Shown: positions 12,058 to 24,280 of the stretch, piece by piece
Layout of the letters: every line of letters starts with the position of its first letter
How positions within the stretch are numbered: the stretch's first letter is position 1
DNA from: Vigna angularis
Lineage: Eukaryota > Streptophyta > Magnoliopsida > Fabales > Fabaceae
NCBI RefSeq assembly: GCF_016808095.1
Contig: NC_068973.1
Coordinates: forward strand, 13,140,501 to 13,204,500
Length of the DNA stretch: 64,000 bases
Direction of reading: 5' to 3'
The notes under the pieces: generated by a model
Told to the model about the DNA's origin: nothing
Database searches by the model: none
What the model saw: the letters and a program-made list of their open reading frames with translations, nothing else
Translations under genes and position numbers: made by a program

Positions 12058-15000
12058 GTGGCTTTTTGACAGGTGAAAAGAGACCAAGATGCATTGGAGA
12101 TGACTGCTGCTCTGGCTGAATTTGACATGCTTGACTCGCTGGCTTATATCATAAACAAAATTTCGTGTGAGGTTGTTTTCATCTGAAAATCTTCTTAACT
12201 TTTATAAAAGTTACCTGACACTGTTACCAAGGATAGAGTGTGTTCCCATGTTTCCTCAAACTATCATCCAATGATGTGTTGCAGTTAAAAAGACAGTTAT
12301 TCCTTTCCCCATTTTGCATAGAATATACTTTTCTTTCATTCTTATGACAGTGAATTGATATGTGAATCAACCTTCTTATTTACCCCTCAGTTTTGCATCC
12401 TCTTGAACAAATTCAAGTCTCTCTCATACAGAATCACATTTGTTCCTAATAATTTGTTAATGGAAATTGACTTAGACTGATACTTAACCAGATTATTTGA
12501 AATATATGTATGTATATATATACTCATCTTTGCCTAAGAATGTGTATCACATTCTCTATCTTTTCTTTATTCGTAGAGCTTTGAACCTAACAATAAATAA
12601 AATAGGATAAATATATTTTTATTATAAATTTATGAAAGTTCTTAGAAACATGCAAAGTTGAAAATTCATTAGTTTTCAGACATATATATGTAAACATGTC
12701 CTAAACTTCTTTTCTGGTTCTGTCATACGTGTCACTGTACTTTTACTGTCTAAATTCACCTAGATATATGTCATTAAAGAGCAATTCCGGAATACATTGG
12801 CAGCTATCATGCAAGTGTTCGGGAGGTGGAGATGCGCATTCATCAACAATGGTGTTACTGGGTTACATGTCTAGCTATGCATGGCATGCGAAAGTTGTGC
12901 TAACATTAGCAGCCTTTGCTGTTATTTTTGGAGAGTTTTGGCTTGTCGCTCAGTTGAGTGCTGAAAATACTCTTGCCAAGTCTGTGGCCCTTCTTAAGCA
13001 ACTGCCAGATATTGCTGAGAATTTCATGTCATTGAAACCCCATTTTGAAGCACTCATTAGGCTGGTGAAGGCTGCAATGGATGTAACCACCTGCATCGTT
13101 GAATTCAAGGAGCTTCCATCTGACTACATTTCAGAGGACACACCTCCCATGTCTGTTGCCAGTACTCACATTCCTATTGCTTCCTACTGGGTCATCAGAA
13201 GTATTGTGGCTTGTGCCTCTCAAATTGCTAGTCTCATAGGCACAAGAAATGAGTAAGCATAGTTCCTTTCCATCGTTCACCTCAAATCAATTTTCTTTTT
13301 TTGGAAATATCAGTGACCCCAATTTTGTTGATTGCAGGTCCATTTCATCAACCACTGAGGCATGGGAGTTATCTAGTCTTGCTCACAAAGTTACTAGTAT
13401 TCATGAGCACCTCAAGAGCCAACTGGTTCTTTGCTACCAATATATAGGTGGGTACAGTTATACTCAACAAGTTAAATAATTTCATATAGCCTTGGACTAA
13501 TTTAAAGGGTTTTGAATTGATGTGATGTTTGAGAGTTTCATTAAGTATATAAAAGGATAAAATATATCTGGAATGAGGCACATTTGACAAATGAATATCC
13601 TTAACCTGGTGCAGATGACAAGAGGCATATAGAGGCATTCCATAATCTGATACGTCTTTTCGAGACAGTCCATATAGACAACATGAAAATTGTCAGAGCA
13701 CTGATATATGCAAAGGATGATATCCTTCCACTCTTGGATGGAACTACAAAATCAAGGGTACTTTGATATTTTTAGTAACATGTAGCCCTTATGCTAAATA
13801 AATCTCATTTGGAACCATGGTTAAGAAGATTGATTTGTTGACAAACAGGTTAGTCTGGAGGTACTAAGGAGGAAACATGTGTTGCTGCTCATATCAGACC
13901 TTGATCTTTCACAAGAAGAGATCCTGGTACTTGATAATTTGTACAAAGATGCACGAGCGAGGGGTGACACACACTATGAGATGGTTTGGATCCCAGTTGT
14001 GGACAAAGGGATCTGGAATGAGGTGAACAAACAGAAGTTTGAGTATTTGCAGTCATTGATGCCATGGTACAGTGTCTGTGATCCTTTCATCATTGAACCA
14101 TCAGCAGTTAAGTACATCAAAGAAGTGTGGAATTTCTCAAAGACAGCTATTCTAGTGGCCCTTGATCCACAAGGCAGATTGTCCTCCCCTAATGCAGTCC
14201 ATATGATATGGATTTGGGGCAATTTGGCCTTCCCCTTCACTAGTGAGAAAGAAGAATCACTGTGGAAGCAAGAGATTTGGAGCCTTGAACTGCTTGTTGA
14301 TGGCATTGATCCTACAGTTTTAGAATGGGTAACAAGATCCTCTGCCCATTTATTTTATTTCCCACTGTTGTTATACTTTTTCTTCCCAAACTATTTATCG
14401 CTAAACCATACAAGTATCAACTACTTTTTGCAGTAATATTGTCAAAACGCAAATACACTAGTGGATATATAACTACAACTATACAGTATAACTATAAGGA
14501 TATTTTAACAAGATCCATGAAAATTAACATAATCAATTGTTTTCTTAAAATGTGAATTGCATTATTTGGAGTCATATATCTAAACTAAAACAGAACATTT
14601 CTGACTAAGTGCGAAACTGAAACTTAGTTTCTCAGCTGATTCAACGAACTGAAACTTGTAGACACGCATGAAATTTTACTAGATAAGAACTCTGATTAGC
14701 ACGGTTGAAAGAAGAAACTTATCCAAATTAGAACAAACTCTTAGTTTAGTCTCTGGATTTATAATGGAGGGTAACTTTAGTCTCTGACTTTAACTCCAAA
14801 TTGATGAGTTGTAAAATTTTTATACTGACAGATGAAATTTGTGTTTACAGATGGCAGAAGGAAAACTGGTATGTCTGTATGGAGGTGAAGACCTGGAGTG
14901 GATTGAGAAATTCACAGCAACAGCATTGAGTGTGGCAAAGGCTGGGAAGTTCCAGCTGGAGATGGCATACGTGGGAAAGAGCAACGCGAAGGAGCGGATG

Positions 15001-15468
15001 CAGAAGATGATAAAAGCGTTCACTACGAGAAAGTTCAGTTACTTTTGGCCCAACGTGACCTCCATTTGGTTCTTCTGGACCCGTTTGGAGAGCATGCTGT
15101 ACTCCAAGTTGCAGCACGAAAGGACGGTGGAAAACGACGAGATCATGAGCGAAGTGATGACTGTGCTGAGCTTCGACGGCAGTGATCGAGGGTGGGCGAT
15201 TTTCTGCATGGGCGCCACTGATATGGCCAGAGCCAAAGGTGACAGTTTTTTGATTTGCTTGCAGGACTTCGAAAAGTGGGGGCCTAGAATCGAGGAAGAT
15301 GGTGTGGTGAAAGCCATGAACGATTACCTCAACCAAAACAAACCCCCACATCACTGCAACCGTTTGATCCTTCCTGGGAGCACTGGTGGCATACCCCAGA
15401 AGGTTGTGTGCGCTGAATGTGGACGCCAAATGGAGAAATACTTCATGTATCGTTGCTGTGTTGAGTAA
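11694..15468 (+). CDS. SEO: Sieve element occlusion (SEO) family protein, 7 exons
   Basis: Structural phloem protein (P-protein/forisome family) that forms filaments in sieve elements and plugs sieve plates after wounding. Exons read by eye: 11694-11900, 12073-12171, 12804-13252, 13338-13447, 13615-13757, 13849-14328 and 14851-15468. All introns are GT-AG, the phases agree, and the product is 701 aa, normal for the family. The N-terminal SEO domain (about residues 40-270) contains DVKPILQIVDEILLRF and GYMSSYAWHAKVVLTLAAFA. A thioredoxin-like middle region spans about 335-480 (HVLLLISDLDLS, then SLMPWYSVCDPFI). The C-terminal domain ends in the typical cysteine-rich tail (CAECGRQMEKYFMYRCC, Cys 683, 686, 698, 699). 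The start ATG at 11694 gives the expected N-terminus. Whether it is a legume forisome subunit (SEO-F) or a general SEO paralogue needs a tree. No break was seen. Confidence 0.93.
12008..12054. repeat. (ATT)n microsatellite in SEO intron 1
   Basis: About 15 ATT units lie in the 172-bp first intron of the SEO gene, close to the acceptor site at 12072. The run is likely polymorphic in length. Confidence 0.95.
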
Positions 15469-15717
15469 GAGCGATCAGATTAAGTTAAGTGTAGTGTACT
15501 ATCGTTGCACACATTTTCATTGTTTGACTATGTTTAATGTTGGTTTGAGAGTCTAATGTTTTTAGTTTCATAACAGAGGTTGTTCCTTTGTGAGATATGT
15601 AGTGAGATGTGACATGAGACGAGATGTTATTAAGATAATGTCTATGTGTATGTACTAGCTGATCTTGAGGCCTCAGAAGTACCATCTGTTTGGGTAGCTA
15701 GCTGAGACCCCTTGCTT

Positions 15718-15723
15718 AATAAA
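15718..15723 (+). terminator. Probable poly(A) signal of the SEO gene
   Basis: An exact AATAAA lies 250 bp after the SEO stop codon in a T/G-rich context. This is a plausible 3' UTR length, but plant poly(A) signals are loose, so this is only the best visible candidate. Confidence 0.45.
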
Positions 15724-18055
15724 GTGTGTTGTAGAACTTTGATGTGATGACAGTGTTAAAGTCTTTTGCAAGTTGTAAACATTTATTTTTTCTTTGGTTT
15801 ATGTCTGATTGGTGCTCTTTTTCATTTGGACTATGATATGTTATATTAATAACTTTTTTATAATAGATTACATATCACAATTTTATTCGTATATTTATAA
15901 TCGATCACAAACTATCAAATAAATTATTATAAAAAAATTATAAAAAAAAATGGTTAAAAAAACATTTTTCTTTATCATCGCAATGTGATAACATGTAAGT
16001 CGCATCAGAAAGGAACAGAGAAAGAAAGGAGTGGTGTGAGTGGTGAATGGGAACAGAGTGAGTTATGGGGAAGAACTTTTCAAAATAGAACGAAAAGAGA
16101 GAATGCGTTTGTCCCCATCGTGAAACACACCAATCGGGACCAAGTCATGAGTTTGATTAAAAATAAAGAAAATTCGAATAATGCTTTTAAAATAAATTAA
16201 ACCACAGAAGACTTGACTCGTTTTTTGCGATTTGAGATTAGTGCCCAAAACATACGTCGACCAATTTACACAACTCCGACCATTGACTTTCAACGACCAT
16301 CAATTTATTAATGATTTGAAAACTTTAAATTTTATGAGGCATAATTAAAATCTCAATTTCTGTATTTTGATTGCAGTTATATTGAAAAATTAAATGAAAT
16401 TTTATATGTTTTTTAATTTAGTTTTTATTTAAAATTTTTTGTGGTATTAAAGATTTTTTTTTCATCATCTTATGTACTTGCTTTTACCAACTTTTATGTT
16501 TTGAATTGCTGTTTCTTGAGAGTTTAGTGATGATTAATACGTTGTTCACAATTAAATGGTCTCGATTGAGTTCTTTTAACATAAGGTTAGCAAACATTCA
16601 GCTTTTCAATAGAACTTTGATATTTTCACACGTCAATGTTGATTGAGAGGAATAACTTGATGTAAAAGGTTCTTGATTTCGTGAATCAATGTCACTCACA
16701 CGTTTAATGACTTTAATCGTTTTCTTACTTGGATTTTAACGAGAATATCATATATATCAAGTTTATATTGTGTTTATTTTTTGATTTTTTTTATATAAAT
16801 ATAAAGATAAAATGTAATAATAATGGATGGAATCAACAACATGAATTATGGAACTCAAATGGGAGATGTATGAATAGAGGGAATGGCAAAAAATAGCAAA
16901 AACAATAAACTAGATTGTAAAAAGTAAATTAAATAGGAAAATAAAGGATGTTGTAAAGTGATCTAAATTGCAACAATTAATAGTGAATTAGTCATTTTTT
17001 CTAGTTCATCATGTTTCAGAATGTATTAATTATTTCATAATTTGTCATTCTTGTAAAATACACACAAATGAACCTATTAATATTTTTTAACTCTCTCAGG
17101 ACACAGTTAAAAGATTTGAATTCAAATTTGAATAAATTACAAATAACTATATCGAAATTGCCCTTAGTAGTTTTAACTACATGGCTCGAGTAATTTATAT
17201 CTACTAAGTCTCCTGAACAGTTGTTGTTTTGTTCTTCTCTTGATTTGCCTCTTGATTTTGATCAATATTTTCTCTTCATTTGCATTTTCCTTCTATTGAT
17301 ATTTTAATTATAATTACATAACTTACTTTTAAATGTTCGTTCTTATGACATGCATCTCATAAAGAAGTACTTGGTAACTTTGTCCTTCACTCATCGCATC
17401 TCTATAGAACATAATTCTCCTTGGTTTATGACTAGTGAGGTTCAGAAAGCATAAATCAAATTCTTGATAATGCCAAAAGGTGATTTTGTCCTTTACTAAC
17501 ACTATTCTTATAATGATTTTGTACGCTATAATCCTCTGTTTTGGATTTTCATATAAAGCTTAATTTTCTATTGATCAAATGATATAAGTTTTGTCCTTCA
17601 ATCGATTGTGTAATTTATCTTATTAACCTTTTATCTCATAACAACTCTTGATATCTTGAATAATTTCTCCCTATTTCTCAAATGTTGTCAACAATTGCTA
17701 AAATAAAATGATATTAATGTAAAATGACAAATGAATTTTATTACTTTTAATTGAAAATATGTGTTTTATGATAAGAATCATCAATGTCACCTACATTAAT
17801 GATGGTGACCATGGCAATCTTTTAACTGAAATAGATGATGACATAGAATTTATTAACCAACATAATTTTGTTATTTAATAAATTTCTATAAACATAATAT
17901 TATTTTATATTAACCAAAAAGTTTCACATTATAATGTAAAAATATCAATCATATCGTCCAATTAATATAGAAATTAAAAGATGAAGATTTAATTGAAAAA
18001 TATAAAACTTTGAATACTTAATATATCTAAAAAATTAATAAAGACTCAACTAACA
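15724..18055. other. Intergenic DNA, nothing recognised
   Basis: Beyond the SEO 3' end I find no conserved coding region, RNA gene or classifiable element. The short open frames at 15985-16200 and 16063-16293 (opposite strands) show no domain. Confidence 0.4.
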
Positions 18056-18056
18056 T

Positions 18057-18370
18057 TACTACAAAAATAAGTTTTGACGTTAGTTATTTTCGTCATTTGA
18101 CGTTAGTCTAAACTCTGACGTCTTAGTTAGAGACGTCAATTTGATGTTTGAATAAAAGAGCGACGTCGAATGATATCAGCCCTCAGGCCAACTGATGTCC
18201 TATGACGATAGCCACAAGAGGATCTGATGTCGTAGTGCGTTGAGCGTAGGACCTAAATCGCTGAGCACGAATTTCTAGGAATAAAAAAGAGGCAAGTTTA
18301 CGTTGGTCCTTACCATAGCCAACGTCATTTGACATCTATTAATGCATTAATAGACGTCAATTGTAGCTTT
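18057..18370. mobile_element. CACTA-like terminus with GACGT-rich subterminal repeats
   Basis: ACTACAAAAATAAG at 18058 resembles a CACTA terminus (CACTACAAAAATAAG) with its first base changed. It is followed by repeated GACGT/ACGTC motifs in both orientations over about 300 bp. This is the usual layout of a terminus with subterminal repeats. A similar motif-rich block lies at 26740-27100, and an Ulp1-like relic, often carried by plant CACTA elements, lies between them. The pairing of the two blocks as ends of one element is inference: no 3-bp target duplication was found. Confidence 0.5.
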
Positions 18371-19593
18371 TTTTTTAAAATAATTTATTCACTTTTACAA
18401 TTTTACCAAACTTGAAAAGGTGGACATCAACACAGTTTGAATATTGAATATTTCCATAACATAATTTCAAGTTTAAATTATGAACTAATCAAAACTAAAA
18501 CTAAAAACTAAATCTATCAAAATTAAACTAAAAACTAAAGCTATCAAAACTAAAAGTATCAAAACTAAACTAAAGTGAAATCACAGAAAAACGCTAGAGG
18601 AGGGGGGAGTGTGAATAGTATTTTTAAAATTCTTTCATAGAGCAGCGTCTAAAGGATTTGTAAGAGATATATAAATCAGGTAAGATGATTTACATGGTTT
18701 TATAAAGGGTGAGTATGGAAAACATTTCAAAGAGCAAATCAATAAAGCACATATTTTACACTGGTTCACTTAATCACGAGCTACATCTAGTTCTCCCATA
18801 ATAACTCTTAAGTAGTTCCAATAATCTTCACGAAGATTACACAAGTTTTACCACTTTAGGTTTAAATAAAACATATTTTAAGCTTTTTCAGAGACGCTTA
18901 TGTTCGTAAGACATTGTTTGTAAAACATTTTCCATTTAGACGATATAAGTTTGAAAGTGTTATTTTGTAATTCATCATATGATTCAAATTGATAGGCGTT
19001 TCCTTTCATTAGACGTTTATAAAACTTTTTCTGTCAAACAATATAGTCTAGAAAGGGTTTGTAAGCTTGTTTTAGCATACAAAAGATGTTCCAAAATACT
19101 TTTCTCTTAGACATTATTTCCTTAAAATAAACTTTCATTCAGAGCAATTTTTTGTTTAATATCTTTTGTTAAACTCCAAAACCGGAGTTGCTAGACATTC
19201 TAGTCTCTAGACAATCTTGTCTTTACATAATGTATGTCTTCAAGAAAAAAACAATTGTTGCAATGGTGGGTATGCCCTAACTCTATCGCTTTAGAAGATA
19301 TGTTGTCGACTTTTGTTGTATCTTCTTCATTATGTCCTTCGTTGTTGGTGATGGATTCTTGAAGCGTTGCAAAAATAACACAACTTCATTATGTTTGCAT
19401 TCTAATGTTTAAAGTTGAATGTGATTTGTAATATGTGAAATATGTGTATTATTAGCCTAGTCCAATCATCTTTAATTTTTGCTCAAATGATGGTTTTGAT
19501 CCAAGACATGACATAATAGCCACATGCCCATGAATCTAGTTGCTTGTTACACTAAACATGAAAACAAATAATCAAGTATTTGAATTTGTTGTG
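18371..19593. other. Unclassified DNA inside the CACTA-like region
   Basis: No gene was recognised. Short diverged direct repeats of the form CTAAAACTAAAA occur at about 18490-18570. The stretch lies between the putative CACTA terminus and the solo LTR, so it may be the inner part of that element. Confidence 0.35.
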
Positions 19594-19859
19594 ATCTGTG
19601 TAAGACCCGTATAAATAAAATGATTTCTTACCTTAAGTATTTTATTTTGTGGTATTATATAATAAATTATGATGAAAGACAATGTTGAGGTAAGGGGTTT
19701 AACTTGGGATATAACATAATGTATGATGGGTAGAAGGTAATAATATAATGTTGTTGCATGTTTTTTTTCTTCCTTGTGTGTTGGGATTAAAGTTAACATG
19801 TTGAGATTTATTTGAGACCCTTCCCGAAGTCCAAAATAGTCGTATGAGTAATCAAATTA

Positions 19860-20200
19860 AAGATATTTGAGTCTAGTTTCCAAAAAATCAGGAATCAACT
19901 CAATTGGAGTTCTGTAGAGAGAGTAATGAGCAAAATAGTCATCAAAGGTCAAAGCAAAGCAGACCAGAGCGTGGTTAAACTTCCAATTTTAATAATTTTA
20001 CTGCAGCTAGCCCGGTAGTCCAAAAATTACGTTTTTTGTGTCCAAAGAAAGATATTTGAGTCTAGTTTCCAAAACATTAAGAATAAACTCAATTAGAGTT
20101 CGGTAGAGAGAGTAATGAGCAAAATAGTCATCAAAGGTCAAAGCTGAGCAAACCAAAATGGAAATTGAAGTGTTATGATGAGCGTGGAAGTGGCTTCCAA
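19860..20200 (+). repeat. First block of a ~187-bp tandem repeat in the solo LTR
   Basis: Two diverged copies of a unit containing GAGTCTAGTTTCCAA (at about 19871 and 20058) and AATGAGCAAAATAGTCATCA. Four further copies continue at 21915-22620 after the nested LTR. About 130 bp just before the array (19690-19800) is also repeated at 21716-21830, so the array was enlarged by duplication of a longer segment. Confidence 0.85.
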
Positions 20201-20440
20201 AGCCTTGTTCCACTTTGCTTGGGTGGGCACATATTGTTAGCAAAATGATGAAGATGAAGTTTTGATGATGTCCAAATCAAGTCAAGAGAAATCAAGATTC
20301 AAAATGTTATGAAGACTTGTATTGCTATGGAAAGCTTTTGTAATAATTATAGTTTAGCATCTAGGACTTAGATTATGAGTGGTTTTATGTTTGCATTCAA
20401 AAGAGATGTAAAAATAAGCCAAACAGCAAAATCTGTGCAG

Positions 20441-20706
20441 TGTTAATCGATTAACAGAGGGTGTTAATCGATTGTTCCAGTGCGCCATGGAGAAGCACAG
20501 CAATGCAGACTAATCGATTAGCAGAGCAGACTAATCGATTAACGCTAATCGATTAGCAGGGGCTGTTAATCGATTAACGTTAATCGATTAACAGAGCAGA
20601 CTAATCGATTAACATAGTGACCGTTTGAAAAACTAGCCGTTTTTAGAGCCGTTGAACTATCCGTTGGGTTGTTAATCGATTAACCACTGTAGCTAATCGA
20701 TTAACA
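20441..20706. repeat. Ten palindromes of the GTTAATCGATTAAC type in the LTR promoter
   Basis: The core TAATCGATT occurs ten times in about 265 bp. It is mostly flanked to give the 14-bp palindrome GTTAATCGATTAAC or the variant GCTAATCGATTAGC. The spacing is irregular, and the unit ends 50 bp before the TATA box. Clusters of short palindromes upstream of the LTR TATA box have been reported for Sireviruses. Confidence 0.95.
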
Positions 20707-20754
20707 CAGTGTGAAAGGCTGAAAACGAAAAATGGAAGAGTCTTTGGATGAGTC

Positions 20755-20762
20755 TATAAATA
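20755..20762 (+). promoter_or_regulatory. TATA box of the Sirevirus-like LTR
   Basis: TATAAATA in the context GTCTATAAATAGACTC lies just downstream of the palindrome cluster, where the U3/R junction is expected. It matches the plant TATA consensus closely. Confidence 0.7.
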
Positions 20763-21374
20763 GACTCTCATTTCCTCTCAACAACAACTTGAGAAACTCT
20801 TCCCTTGTGCTCAAATACTCAGAAACTCTTGAAAATTGTGTGCTCTTGCTCAGCTAAGGAAACTCTGTCTGTAGAGTTGGTGATATACTGCTACGGTGAT
20901 AGAGGAATAGCTGGTTCATCCTTGGTGTGTCTAAGGAGGTGTCTGGAAGAGGAAGTTCATCCTTCGTGAAGTATTCGGAGGAGGTGTTCATCCTTCGTGA
21001 AGTATTCGGAGGAAGTGTTTCATCCTTTGTGAAGATTCAAAGGAGGTGTTGTATCATCTCTTGTGGCATCAAGAGAGGTGGTTTCTAAACTTTTACAAAT
21101 TGTATCTTTGTGATTGTAGTTTGTAATTGTTTTGTGTTAGTGAAACTGTTTATCTTGTTTTGAGATAAGCGACTGGACGTAGGATTGGTAAGATCCGAAC
21201 CAGGATAAAATCATCTGTGCAAATTTCTCTCAACCTTACTCTCTTTGTTTGTCAATATTAATTGCTAAGTAAGTTTAACTGAGTAGAAATTAAAAGGCAC
21301 AAGTTAGTATTAAAAACCCTCTTGGTTTGTTATTCCACGCTAACCATTCCGCTGCAGCCGCTCCTGACACATAT

Positions 21375-21495
21375 TGCTCCACTTTGCTTGGATGAGCACA
21401 TATTGTTTTCCACTTTGCTTGGGTGGGCACATATTTCTCCACTTTGCTTGGGTGGACACATATTGTTTTCCACTTTCCTTGGGTGGGTACATGTT
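21375..21495. repeat. ~35-bp direct repeats (CCACTTTGCTTGGGTGG)
   Basis: Four copies of a unit containing CCACTTTGCTTGG and CACATATTG follow the nested solo LTR. A fifth lies directly before it (20205-20234). The nested LTR therefore inserted into this small array, between CACATAT and TG of one unit. Confidence 0.9.
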
Positions 21496-21914
21496 TTCTA
21501 GACTTAGGAGGCTTGTAAGTGACCTTGGGGAGGTTAAAGCTTGGAGAGTGGAGAAGAGATTTTGGAGAGCAACCAAGTTGGTGAGAGAAAGGAAGAGCCA
21601 CCCTAGCCTTGGAGTTTTTGGACATCACTTGTAGGAGACCAAGAGGAGTGGAAGCTTGTTGTCTAGTGAGGAAAGAAACCTAAGAGCCTTTGGAAGCTAG
21701 CTTGGAATTGAGGTAAGGGGTTTAACTTGGGATATAACATAATGTATGATGAGTAGAAGGTAACAATATAATGTTGTTGCATGCTTTCTTCCTTGTGTGT
21801 TGAGATTAAAGTTAACATGTTGAGGGATGTACTTTTCTTTTTGGGTTGTAAGTTTTACGAGTTTTTGGGTATAACACGCAAAAGCTAAAACTAAACTGTT
21901 GTGATTTTTCCCAG

Positions 21915-22620
21915 ATTTATTTGAGACCCTTCCTGAAGTCCAAAATAGTCTTATGAGTAGTCAAATTAAATATAATTGAGTCTAGTTTCCAACAAAGCAA
22001 GAATAAACTCAATTGGAGTTCGATAGAGAGAGTAATGAGCAAAATAGTCATCAAAGGTCAAAGCTGAGCATACCAGAGCGTGATTAAATTTCCCGATTTT
22101 TAATGATTTTACTGCAGCTAGCCCTGTAGTCCAAAAATTTTGAGTTTTATGTGCAAAGAAAGATATTTGAGTCTAGTTTCCAATAAAGCAAGAATCAACT
22201 CAATTGGAGTTCGGTAAAGAGATTAATGAGCAAAATAGTCATCAAAAGTCAAAGCTGAGCATACCAGAGCGTGATTAAATTGTCAATTTTATTAATTTTA
22301 CTGCAGCTAGCCCTGCTATCCACAAATTACGAGTTTGGTGTCCAAAAAGATGTGTGAGTCTAGTTTCCATCAAAGCAATAATAAACTCAATTGGAGTTCG
22401 ACAGAGAGAGTAATGAACAAAACAATCAACAAAGGTCAAAGCTGAGAATACCAGAGCAAGATTAAATTTCCGATTTTAATAATTTTACTACAACTAGCCC
22501 TGTTGTCCAAAAATTTCGAGTTTGGTGTCCAAAGAAATATTTTTGAGTCTAGTTTCCAATAAAAAATAAATCAACTCATTTGCAGTTATGTACAAAGATT
22601 TATGAGTAAAATAACAAGCA
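21915..22620 (+). repeat. Second block of the ~187-bp tandem repeat
   Basis: Four copies, with GAGTCTAGTTTCC at about 21978, 22169, 22356 and 22542, i.e. steps of 186-191 bp. Each contains AATGAGCAAAATAGTCATCA-like and ACTGCAGCTAGCCC-like segments. They diverge moderately from each other and from the two copies at 19860-20200. Confidence 0.88.
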
Positions 22621-23118
22621 AAAGTCAGTGTGGACAACATTCAATTTTACTCGTTGGGAGCACTTTTCTACACTCTTTAACCAAGAGTGTGGGTAAGAGG
22701 GTATTGAGAATTCTCTTCCATTGTTGGAAGAGGAAAGAATGAATTATGAGAATGAAAGGAGAGAGAAAGAGATGATTGGTGAGTTGGGGTACATGTGTTT
22801 CTAGTTGGGTATTAATTAAAAAGTGGGGGTGCACTAGAAATGTTGTTCTAGTTGATGGAAGTGTGAAATTAGTAATTTCAGAGGGGTGCGGGAGTAGGAT
22901 AAATAATTAAATTAAGTTATTCAATTATTGTTAGTCAATGAATTTAGTTGACTTTATATATGATGGTGATGGTTGTGATGGTAAAATTGTGAGAGCAAGC
23001 GTTCTCTCATATCCTTAGAATCTTGTTGAATAGATGGTGTTCGTATTGCGATACGATAGTGTGTTGAGTCTTTGCGGAGACTGAGGTTCGAGTGTGATGG
23101 TAAAACTGTGAGAACAAG

Positions 23119-24280
23119 TGATAATGCTAATTCTTACCATTATCTAAGCATCATTTTAGTAGCAAAATCAACTCTTCTTTAGCTTATTACTTGCTTAAAT
23201 CCTCTCTTTTATTTAGTTTTAGTATTTATCTATATTTTGAGCTACATTACGTAAATAATACTCTAATCCCTTGTTTTCTTTGATCTATTTCGATGTTAGG
23301 AAGATCCTCCATTACATTGAAGAGCCTCGGTGATCCAGGAAGTCATTGATTTAACAGTCATTTTCGCTTAAGCGAGAATAATTTAGCTTAAGCGAGAATT
23401 CGGGCAGTATATATACTCACGAGGCAGAAAGAAAAAGGTCTTTGGTTCTTTGGAGGTGCGATTTCACGTTTAGAGCTCATGGAGGGCGCGAGGAGCTTGT
23501 GGGAACATCTCCTCCTCTTCCTTTGGGTCTCCTTCTTCTTCCATCTTCCATGTTTGTAAGCTTTAGGGTTCTCCATGGAAATGGAGAACCAGATTCATCT
23601 TGTTAGGGTTAGATGTAGCCTATGAACTCTTGTGTAATGAATGATTGTTTCGTATTTATAAATGCCTTTTCTATCTATTACTAGTATTCTTGTTTCCGAT
23701 CTTAAAGCTTGCATGTAATGGGGACGTTCATGACTTGATTTTGGGGTTTCATTGAGCCAGGGATGGGATATGAAATCTTGAACTGAAACAAGAGTCCTTG
23801 TGGGTCATTGAGCCAGGGATGGGATATGATTCACATGTTGTCTTAGATCCTAGTTCTTAATGCGGGTTTGCTTGTTAGATTGTCCAAGGGATTGGAGTTT
23901 GATAAGGAAAACCTAGGCTCTTTCACCTAAGGGATTAGGGCTAGAGTGTTTTAGTGGATTGACTTTAGTAAATTGATAGAGAGGAGATGAAATTGGTTAT
24001 ACACAAGAGTGCATTGGTGAAAACTAACCTTAACAATATCATTTCATACCATTTCTAGTCTTTTCCATTTCCAAGTGCCTTCAATACCAAAGTCCAACCT
24101 TGTAATTACTTGTGAATTTATCTTTTTGCACATATTCTTAAATGATGAGTTGTTCTTGAGTCTAGATGAGTTGTTAATCGCACAATTTTCTAGTATTACG
24201 AGTCTCTTGGGAAAACGATACCTGGTCTTACCACGGTTTATTAATTGAACGATTTGGTGCACTTGCCAAAGAGTTTAACA
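23119..24280 (+). mobile_element. LTR-like element A, same family as element B
   Basis: The sequence starts TGATAATGCTAA and ends GAGTTTAACA. It is flanked by the perfect 5-bp duplication ACAAG (23114-23118 and 24281-24285). It has no coding capacity, PBS or PPT, so it is read as a solo LTR or a small non-autonomous LTR derivative. Its sequence matches the reverse complement of 29760-31384 along most of its length. Two copies of the palindrome TCGCTTAAGCGA lie at about 23364-23397, followed by TATATATAC at about 23409. In element B a different, much larger palindrome cluster occupies this position. The insertion interrupts a roughly 115-bp duplicated segment of the surrounding solo LTR (GTGTTCGTATTG at about 23038 and 24325). 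Confidence 0.85.

Larger units (their letters stand above)
20235..21369 (+). mobile_element. Sirevirus-like (Ty1/copia) solo LTR, 1135 bp
   Basis: The sequence begins TGTTAGCAAAATG and ends GCTCCTGACA. It is flanked by the perfect 5-bp duplication CATAT (20230-20234 and 21370-21374), so it is a complete LTR without internal region. U3 holds ten copies of a TTAATCGATTAA-type palindrome (20441-20706). A good TATA box follows at 20755-20762, and then a T-rich 3' half with the CCCTCTTGG motif near the end. Length, start and layout fit Sirevirus LTRs, but the lineage is inferred without pol. It is nested in the repeat array of the larger solo LTR. Confidence 0.85.

Noticed and set aside
14845..15429. 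194-codon minus-strand frame opposite the last SEO exon
   Set aside because: It is a shadow of the SEO coding sequence, and no independent motif or promoter was seen.
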